This document shows, one piece after another, positions 14,944 through 19,407 of a stretch of 19,407 nt of DNA; position 1 is the stretch's first letter; every line of letters starts with the position of its first letter. Source of the DNA: an uncultured Bacilli bacterium (GTDB lineage: Bacteria; Bacillota_I; Bacilli_A; RF39; UBA660); contig CAKOYE010000018.1 in NCBI GenBank assembly GCA_934130485.1, positions 1-19,407 on the forward strand. The letters run 5' to 3'. The notes beneath the pieces were generated by a model. That model made no database searches. It was not told the origin of the DNA and saw nothing but the letters and a program-made list of their open reading frames with translations. A program made the translations under genes and the position numbers.

Positions 14944-15867
14944 CTATCCCTCTTTTATTCTTTCTATAACACGAAGTTTGGCACTTCTACTACGATTATT
15001 TTCTTCTAATTCTTGACTACTTGGAGTAATTGTTGCAATAACTTTAAACTTAGGCTCATATTCTTCTGGTATTATAGGTAATTTGCTTATGCTTTTATCA
15101 ACACAACTATACTCTTTAAAAATATTTTTGCAAATTTTATCCTCTAATGAATGAAATGTTATAACACAAACTCTCCCTCCAACTGAAATGAGTTCTAAAG
15201 CCTGTTTTAAAGAACTTTCAAAAACATTTAATTCATTATTAACTTCTATTCTTATTGCTTGAAAAACTTTTCTTGCCGGATGTTTATCACGCTTATAACT
15301 TTCAGGAACTGAGTTTTTTATAATTTCTACTAATTCTAATGTAGTTTCAATTGGTTTATTTTCTCTTTCTTTAATAATTTTTTTTGCTATTTGGACTGCA
15401 TATTTTTCTTCTCCATACTCACGAAAAATTTTAACAAGTGAATCAAACGAATAATCATTAACAACATTATATGCAGATAAATTTTGCTCTTGATTCATTC
15501 GCATATCAAGTGGAGCATCTTTATGAAAGCTAAATCCTCTATAGTCTTCATCAAGTTGTGGTGATGAAACCCCAAGATCGAATAATATTCCATCTACTTT
15601 AACTACATTTTTTTTATTTAATTCATTCTTAAGATTGACAAAATTACTTTTTATTATTTGATAATTAGCTGATATTTTGTCTAAACGTGCCTTACTATAA
15701 TTAATTGCTTCAATATCTTGATCAAAACAATACAAAAAACCATTCTTGATAGTTTCAAGTATTCTGCTACTATGTCCACCATATCCTAGTGTACAATCAA
15801 CAATAACACTATCGTCTTTTAGATTTAAAAATTCTAAACAACTTTCTAGTAAAACACTTTTATGCAT
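14944..15867 (-). CDS. rsmH: 16S rRNA (cytosine-1402-N4)-methyltransferase RsmH
   Basis: RsmH (MraW) methylates N4 of C1402 in the decoding centre of 16S rRNA using S-adenosylmethionine. At 307 residues it has usual length. Motifs seen: MHKSVLLE at the start; the SAM loop DCTLGYGGHS (24-33); FDQDIEAI near 48; FDLGVSSPQLDEDYRGFSF near 96; the RKVFQAIRIEVNNEL segment in the C-terminal half; VITFHSLEDK; and the closing RSAKLRVIER. All belong to the family. The ribosome site AAGAGGTG precedes the ATG, 11 bp after the mraZ stop. It is co-transcribed with mraZ, ftsL and the PBP gene as in most Bacillota. Confidence 0.97.
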   Translation of the reverse strand: MHKSVLLESCLEFLNLKDDSVIVDCTLGYGGHSSRILETIKNGFLYCFDQDIEAINYSKARLDKISANYQIIKSNFVNLKNELNKKNVVKVDGILFDLGVSSPQLDEDYRGFSFHKDAPLDMRMNQEQNLSAYNVVNDYSFDSLVKIFREYGEEKYAVQIAKKIIKERENKPIETTLELVEIIKNSVPESYKRDKHPARKVFQAIRIEVNNELNVFESSLKQALELISVGGRVCVITFHSLEDKICKNIFKEYSCVDKSISKLPIIPEEYEPKFKVIATITPSSQELEENNRSRSAKLRVIERIKEG

Positions 15868-15878
15868 AAAAACACCTC

Positions 15879-16313
15879 TTAAAAATTTATGTTTGAAGCA
15901 AATAAATTATCGGCTATATCAGAAAAATTATCCTCATTTGTAGTAATAAAATCATTCCAATTTTCACAACTCCAAATTTCCAAACGATCATTAACACCAA
16001 TAATAATACAATCTTTTTCTAAATTAGCAAACTCAATAAGTGGTGAGGGGATATTGATTCTACCCTGTTTATCAAATTCCAAAGTAGTTGCACCAGACAA
16101 AAAAATTCTCATAAAATTTCTAACATCTTTTGTTTGTGGTAGTTCTCTATACTTTTTTATTATATTTTCCCATTCCAATTTAGGATATATTGATAAACAT
16201 TTATCAAGACCTCTTGTGATAACAAATCCATCACCTAATTCATAACGAATTTTTGAAGGAATTGTTAAACGTCCCTTTTCATCAATCGTATGATGATACT
16301 CGCCCATCAACAT
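15879..16313 (-). CDS. mraZ: MraZ transcriptional regulator
   Basis: MraZ is a DNA-binding ring protein with two AbrB-like half domains that regulates the division and cell-wall cluster. This protein has 144 residues. The first domain carries DEKGRLTIPSKIR (11-23) and the second DKQGRINIPSPL, the paired D-x-x-GR motifs of the family. I start it at the ATG at 16313 (MLMGEYHHTID, the family's normal N terminus). An in-frame GTG at 16325 would place the GGGTGAT ribosome site inside the gene. Four AGTGG repeats just upstream, the last overlapping the ribosome site, indicate autoregulation of the operon by its own product. Confidence 0.96.
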   Translation of the reverse strand: MLMGEYHHTIDEKGRLTIPSKIRYELGDGFVITRGLDKCLSIYPKLEWENIIKKYRELPQTKDVRNFMRIFLSGATTLEFDKQGRINIPSPLIEFANLEKDCIIIGVNDRLEIWSCENWNDFITTNEDNFSDIADNLFASNINF

Positions 16314-16321
16314 ATAATCAC

Positions 16322-16356
16322 CCACTTTTATCCACTTTCAACCACTATACACCACT
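16322..16356 (-). promoter_or_regulatory. MraZ operator: four AGTGG repeats, 10-bp period
   Basis: On the minus strand AGTGG occurs at 16352-16356, 16342-16346, 16332-16336 and 16322-16326, exactly 10 bp apart, so all face the same side of the helix. This is the known MraZ box form (GTGG-type repeats in E. coli, AAAGTG-type in mycoplasmas). It lies directly downstream of the -10 and runs into the ribosome site, a position suited to repression. Confidence 0.9.
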
Positions 16357-16385
16357 ATTTTACTCTTTTATACTTTTTTTGTAAA
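16357..16385 (-). promoter_or_regulatory. Promoter of the mraZ operon
   Basis: Minus strand: -35 TTTACA (16380-16385), 17-bp spacer, -10 TAAAAT (16357-16362). The transcription start would fall near 16350, inside the MraZ box array. Confidence 0.7.
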
Positions 16386-16471
16386 TAGTTTATAAATAAA
16401 AAAGATTCTATTTTACAACAAATATTTTAAATTTCATAAAAATATATATTAAGCATATAATTAAAATGAAA

Positions 16472-16494
16472 AAAAAGAGGTCACACCTCTTTTT
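16472..16494 (-). terminator. Terminator after the small membrane gene pair
   Basis: A 10-bp stem (AAAAAGAGGT; 16472-16481 with 16485-16494) and 3-nt loop, with a further run of T on the minus strand beyond 16472. It overlaps the last codon and stop of the Cys-rich peptide gene. Confidence 0.8.
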
Positions 16495-16630
16495 ACCAAC
16501 TAATAAATGATCCAATTACTATTGCTAGTAAAATATACAAGATGATTATAATCCAGTAACTTGAACCTCGATTAGTTGAACAGTTATTAGTACATTCATT
16601 ATTACATTTGCCAGAATTTTGACAAGCCAC
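16493..16630 (-). CDS. 45-residue Cys-rich tail-anchored small protein, GTG start
   Basis: This gene is too short for routine ORF lists. Its N-terminal half is polar with evenly spaced cysteines (MACQNSGKCNNECTNNC; Cys 3, 9, 13, 17), which could bind a metal or form disulfides. The second half is one membrane helix (about 26-43, WIIIILYILLAIVIGSFIS). GTG is the start: GGGGGTGAT lies 8 nt before it. It follows the YjcZ-like gene by 26 bp and the two share a terminator, so they form an operon. I do not recognise a family. By position and size it may belong to the small envelope or spore-associated membrane proteins. Confidence 0.65.
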   Translation of the reverse strand: MACQNSGKCNNECTNNCSTNRGSSYWIIIILYILLAIVIGSFISW

Positions 16631-16656
16631 TTATATCACCCCCTATTTTTCTTGGC

Positions 16657-16740
16657 TTAAATATATGCACCAAGTATAATGATTAAAAGTATAAATAATA
16701 CTAAAACAATAGCAGCTCCAGAAACTCCTGTATTACACAT
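16657..16740 (-). CDS. YjcZ-like tiny transmembrane protein
   Basis: A 27-residue protein (MCNTGVSGAAIVLVLFILLI, then IILGAYI). The short Gly-containing head followed by a VLFILLIIILG membrane helix is the hallmark of the YjcZ/tiny-TM family, which is mostly known from spore-forming Bacillota, where members are expressed in sporulation. GGAGG lies 8 nt before the ATG. It is the first gene of a two-gene operon with the Cys-rich peptide. A sequence like a sigma-K promoter precedes it. A sporulation role is plausible by family and promoter, but no other sporulation gene is seen in this window. Confidence 0.7.
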   Translation of the reverse strand: MCNTGVSGAAIVLVLFILLIIILGAYI

Positions 16741-16771
16741 AGTTCATTCCTCCTTTTTTGTCTTTTCACAT

Positions 16772-16800
16772 TATTGTATGGAATTTTGAAAATTGTGTGA
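16772..16800 (-). promoter_or_regulatory. Possible sigma-K-type promoter of the YjcZ-like operon
   Basis: Minus strand: CATACAATA (16772-16780) fits the sigma-K -10 form CATAnnnTA, and TCACA (16796-16800) lies 15 bp upstream, close to the sigma-K -35 core AC. No vegetative promoter of similar quality was found. The motif is short and AT-rich, so a chance match is possible. Confidence 0.35.
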
Positions 16801-16817
16801 TACTTTATGACTAATTA

Positions 16818-16846
16818 TTGTTTTTTTTATAATTTTTTGTTATTAT
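16818..16846 (+). promoter_or_regulatory. Promoter of prsA
   Basis: -35 TTGTTT (16818-16823), 17-bp spacer, -10 TATTAT (16841-16846). It gives a leader of about 40 nt before the ATG at 16893. Confidence 0.45.
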
Positions 16847-16892
16847 ATAAATGTATGCTTGGCAAATAAATACACAATTGAAAGGAGATTTT

Positions 16893-17867
16893 ATGAAAAA
16901 GAAATTACTAAGTATTATGGCTTGCATCTTATTATTAACTGGATGTGGCAAAATTCCAAAATTAGAAAATGGTGAAGAAGTAGTAGCGGAAATCGATGGA
17001 AAAAGTTTTACTGCAAACGAATTATATGATGATTTAAAAACATCTTATGGTACAACATTTTTAGTAAATATGATTGATAACTATATTGCTAATAAAGAAA
17101 TAGAAACAGATGATAGTGCTAAAGAATACGCAAAAAATGAATTAGAAAATTTAAAGAAGCAATATGAATTATATCAAATGGACTTTGAGGCAGCTATGAA
17201 ACAAGCTGGTTATGAAACTGAAGATCAATTATTAGATGAAATAATTTTACAATACAAAAAAGATAAAGTTGTAGAAAATTATGCAAAAGATCAGATAAGT
17301 AATGAAGAAGTTGAAAATTATTATAATGAAAATATTTTTGGTGAAATTACTGCTAAACATATTTTAATAAAACCAGAAACAACAACTGATATGAGCGATG
17401 ATGATAAAAAAGCTAAAGAAGAGGAAGCATTAAACAAAGCTAAAGATTTAATCAATGAATTAAATAATGGTGCTGATTTTGATACATTAGCAAAAGAAAA
17501 TTCTGCTGATACTGGAAGTGCAAGTGAAGGCGGATTAATTAAAGATTTCACTAAAGTTGGTGACAATAGTGTTGTTACTGAATTTTGGGATGCAGCTTAC
17601 AATTTAAAAGATGGTGAATATACTAGTGAACCTGTAAAAAGTTCTTTTGGATACCATATTATTTTAAAAGTAAGTCAAAATGAAAGACCTTCCTTAGAAG
17701 ATACAAAGGATGATATATTAGATACTTTAGTTACAAATAAACTAAAAAGTGATGATAATTTAAGTGCTAAATATTGGTCAGAAATAAGAAAAAAATATAA
17801 TTTAAATATTATTGATAGTAATATCAAAAAAGTTTATAATGATACTATTAAAAATTATGAAAAATAA
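16893..17867 (+). CDS. prsA: PrsA-type foldase lipoprotein (parvulin peptidyl-prolyl isomerase)
   Basis: PrsA is a lipoprotein on the outer face of the membrane that folds secreted proteins. The 324-residue protein has a short lipoprotein signal with lipobox LLTGC; C18 would be lipidated. A SurA_N-like helical region follows. The parvulin domain runs from about 148 to 265 (ITAKHILIKPE; GADFDTLAKENSAD; SASEGGLIKDF; PVKSSFGYHIILK), covering the family's usual motifs. An insert of Asp/Glu/Lys residues follows the HILIK strand. I start at ATG 16893 because AAAGGAG is directly upstream; an earlier in-frame ATG at 16851 would put 14 polar residues before the signal peptide. It has its own promoter and ends convergently with recX. 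Confidence 0.94.
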   Translation: MKKKLLSIMACILLLTGCGKIPKLENGEEVVAEIDGKSFTANELYDDLKTSYGTTFLVNMIDNYIANKEIETDDSAKEYAKNELENLKKQYELYQMDFEAAMKQAGYETEDQLLDEIILQYKKDKVVENYAKDQISNEEVENYYNENIFGEITAKHILIKPETTTDMSDDDKKAKEEEALNKAKDLINELNNGADFDTLAKENSADTGSASEGGLIKDFTKVGDNSVVTEFWDAAYNLKDGEYTSEPVKSSFGYHIILKVSQNERPSLEDTKDDILDTLVTNKLKSDDNLSAKYWSEIRKKYNLNIIDSNIKKVYNDTIKNYEK

Positions 17868-17892
17868 AAAAATAGGCTAGCCTATTTTTTTT
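17867..17892. terminator. Bidirectional terminator shared by prsA and recX
   Basis: A 10-bp stem (AAAAAATAGG; 17867-17876 with 17881-17890) and loop CTAG, flanked by A-run and T-run, so it ends with U tracts on both strands. The recX stop codon (17877-17879) lies inside the loop. Confidence 0.85.
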
Positions 17893-18656
17893 GTAAAAAT
17901 TTCATTTATTTCACTAGATGAAAAACCTTTTTGATACAGCTTCTCTTTTACTTTAATATATAAAATATCTTTGTCATATTTAACAGATAATTTATTAAAT
18001 ATTTTATCATAATATTTTTCAATTAAGGAATTATTATTAACTTTTATATTTTCAATACATTCATTAATATCATCATAATTAAAACCTTGATTTTTTAAAT
18101 CATTAACTATTTTTTGTTTTAAAACAAATTGAGAATATTTTTTATTGCTTTTTACTTTTTTATCAATTATTTTATTTATTTTTTCATAGTAAAATGATTT
18201 ATCAATTTTAGATAGTTCCATATCAATTAGTTCATTAGAAATATTATGTTCTAACAGCATATTTTTTATTTTATTAGGTCCATCATTACTTAAATTTAAT
18301 TTATCAGAAATAAATGCTTTAACAAAATTTTTATCATTTATTAAATTATTATTTTTTAAATTTTCAATAATTTTATTTTGTTCAATAATTTCAATATTAT
18401 TTTTTTCAAGATAATCTACTACTTCCTTTTCACTACGAATTCTTATTGAAATTAATTTAACAATTTTATTGTAAATATCATAATATTTTGTATCTATATT
18501 TAATTTATTTAATAACTGTGGATCAATTTCTTTATTGAATAAGAGGTTATTATTTAAAATAACTTCATCATAAGTTATAAACTTTTCTTTGTTATCTAAT
18601 ATTAAATTATATTTACCACTAGGTAATTTTTTTATTTTTGTAATTTTCATTTTCAT
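17877..18656 (-). CDS. recX: RecX recombination regulator
   Basis: RecX binds RecA filaments and tunes homologous recombination. The 259-residue length matches the long RecX form of Bacillota. The protein is built from repeated three-helix units. The first recognisable unit is IRIRSEKEVVDYLEKN with IIENLKNNNLINDKNFVKAF; the next has GPNKIKNMLLEHNISNELID; the last is KVKEKLYQKGFSSSEINEIF. These are the typical R/KSxxEhxxxL and KGhxxxxI patterns. The N terminus (KITKIKKLPSGKYNLILDN) also fits. The start is uncertain: TTG 18659, ATG 18656 and ATG 18650 are all possible, with only a weak ribosome site (AGAAAG); 18656 is chosen. The stop codon lies inside the terminator shared with prsA. Confidence 0.88.
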   Translation of the reverse strand: MKMKITKIKKLPSGKYNLILDNKEKFITYDEVILNNNLLFNKEIDPQLLNKLNIDTKYYDIYNKIVKLISIRIRSEKEVVDYLEKNNIEIIEQNKIIENLKNNNLINDKNFVKAFISDKLNLSNDGPNKIKNMLLEHNISNELIDMELSKIDKSFYYEKINKIIDKKVKSNKKYSQFVLKQKIVNDLKNQGFNYDDINECIENIKVNNNSLIEKYYDKIFNKLSVKYDKDILYIKVKEKLYQKGFSSSEINEIFTKKIG

Positions 18657-18705
18657 CAACTTTCTAATAAAATATAATTATATACTCTTATTAAATATCA
18701 TTTAA

Positions 18706-18734
18706 ATTTTAGCAAATATTTGTTCGCTTGTCAA
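18706..18734 (-). promoter_or_regulatory. Strong recX promoter overlapping a LexA-like palindrome
   Basis: Minus strand: perfect -35 TTGACA (18729-18734), 17-bp spacer, extended -10 TGC-TAAAAT (hexamer 18706-18711). The spacer is CGAAC-AAAT-ATTTG with flanks (18711-18728). Against the Bacillota LexA box CGAAC-N4-GTTCG, one half is perfect and the other matches 3 of 5. Position between -35 and -10 would give repression. SOS control is inferred. Confidence 0.6.
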
Positions 18735-18795
18735 TAAAATGTTGTGATAAAATTTTACTTTATAAACATTCATTTTTTAAAATATTATATAAATA

Positions 18796-19407
18796 CTACC
18801 CTACTTTTAATTTTGCTAATTCTTTTTTGCTTAGTCCAGTTATTTCTGAAATAGAATCTAAATTAAATTTCTTTTGTATCATTGATTTTGCAATATTCAA
18901 TTTCTCACTTGCAATCCCAATTTTTTTACCTCGTTTTTCACCACGAACTTCTCCATCCATAACTCCACACTCATATGCTGCTCCATAATCTTCTTTTTCA
19001 TTTCTCATTAATTCTACAATATCTTCCATATTCTTTCTATCCTCCTTATTTAAATTAAATTTTTTCATATCTTCTAATATTTGTCTTGGTAATTTTCCTT
19101 TTATTTCTTTATCTAATATACTAAAGTCATTTATTTTAAATAATTTATATAATTCACTATAACTATCTAATTTTTTCTTATCTATTTCATATAAGTTTAA
19201 TAATTTATATTCTTTTTTGTTATTAAAAATATAATTTGTACTTAATACTTTTAATTTTACTATATTTTTTATTGTTTTTAATTTATATGGATAATTAATT
19301 ATTATGAATGTTCTTACTGGCTTTAATTGTTTATAATCATCACCTTTTTCTAATGCATATGATCCTATTAATTTTGATGAATAGAATTCTATTCTATCTT
19401 CTAAATT
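18796..19407 (-). CDS. Rpn/PD-(D/E)XK transposase-family nuclease, C-terminal part (cut by window edge)
   Basis: The minus-strand frame is open from the stop at 18796 to the right edge (203 codons), so the start lies outside the window. An internal ATG at 19068 is not a true start, because family sequence continues upstream of it: RIEFYSSKLIGSYAL, DDYKQLKPVRTFIIINY, then KLLNLYEIDKK. This order matches the recombination-promoting nuclease family (TIGR01784-type, related to transposase_31). The C-terminal part has the typical acidic/basic stretch EDYGAAYECGVMDGEVRGEK followed by GKKIG, and an HTH-like tail (ISEITGLSKKELAKL). The catalytic PD-(D/E)XK residues would lie beyond the window. Such genes are often multicopy in gut Bacillota. 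No terminal repeats are seen here. Confidence 0.85.
   Translation of the reverse strand, partial: NLEDRIEFYSSKLIGSYALEKGDDYKQLKPVRTFIIINYPYKLKTIKNIVKLKVLSTNYIFNNKKEYKLLNLYEIDKKKLDSYSELYKLFKINDFSILDKEIKGKLPRQILEDMKKFNLNKEDRKNMEDIVELMRNEKEDYGAAYECGVMDGEVRGEKRGKKIGIASEKLNIAKSMIQKKFNLDSISEITGLSKKELAKLKVG

Noticed and set aside
15889..16245. Plus-strand frame of 118 codons across mraZ
   Set aside because: mraZ on the minus strand is unambiguous; this is its antisense shadow.
18728..18988. Plus-strand frame of 86 codons
   Set aside because: Antisense to the Rpn-family C terminus, and its start overlaps the recX promoter.
1..19407. Mycoplasma genetic code (TGA as Trp)
   Set aside because: feoA and the CPBP-like gene end at TGA with downstream genes overlapping there, and conserved Trp positions use TGG.

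Overview
This is a chromosomal stretch from a very AT-rich, low-GC Gram-positive-lineage bacterium (Bacillota/Bacilli, plausibly one of the small-genome gut groups related to RF39 or Erysipelotrichales; this placement is inferred from gene content and composition, not from a search). TGA is used as a real stop (feoA and the CPBP-like gene end in TGA) and Trp is encoded by TGG, so the mycoplasma code does not apply. Shine-Dalgarno sequences are strong (GGAGG, or GGTGAT types). No tRNA, rRNA, CRISPR array or complete insertion sequence was seen.

Layout: (1) 1-3290, minus strand: a four-gene operon of membrane-anchored proteins. A zinc-ribbon protein with a PsbP-like outer domain leads, followed by a zinc-ribbon PrsW-type intramembrane protease and two signal-anchored proteins. 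(2) 3480-5171, plus: a large regulator with two HTH domains and a conserved C-terminal domain that I cannot assign. (3) 5225-7520, minus: feoA-feoB ferrous iron uptake. (4) 7626-9100, plus: a VanY/VanX-like D,D-peptidase without signal peptide and an RluA/RluD-type pseudouridine synthase. (5) 9081-9829: a small unknown minus-strand gene and a tandem-HTH regulator. (6) 9861-12025, minus: obgE, preceded by its own promoter, then a two-gene operon of a degenerate CPBP membrane protein and an untracked 45-residue membrane peptide.

(7) 12026-12423 has no large gene but is the most unusual part. Two strong convergent promoters face each other across about 180 bp. The minus transcript carries a perfect Shine-Dalgarno and a 10-codon ORF (MWKWFFRIFA). 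The plus transcript is an apparently noncoding RNA of about 150 nt, antisense to it. This looks like a type I toxin-antitoxin-like or leader-peptide locus.

(8) 12424-16385, minus: mraZ-rsmH-ftsL-class B PBP, a shortened division/cell-wall cluster with its own terminator. Four AGTGG repeats with exact 10-bp period (a MraZ operator) lie just downstream of the promoter. (9) 16493-16740, minus: two small membrane-protein genes, one of the YjcZ tiny-TM sporulation type and one with a Cys-rich N terminus, behind a possible sigma-K-like promoter. (10) 16893-18656: prsA (plus) and recX (minus) converge on one bidirectional terminator; recX has a strong promoter overlapping a LexA-like palindrome. (11) 18796-19407, minus: the C-terminal part of an Rpn/PD-(D/E)XK transposase-family nuclease cut by the window edge.
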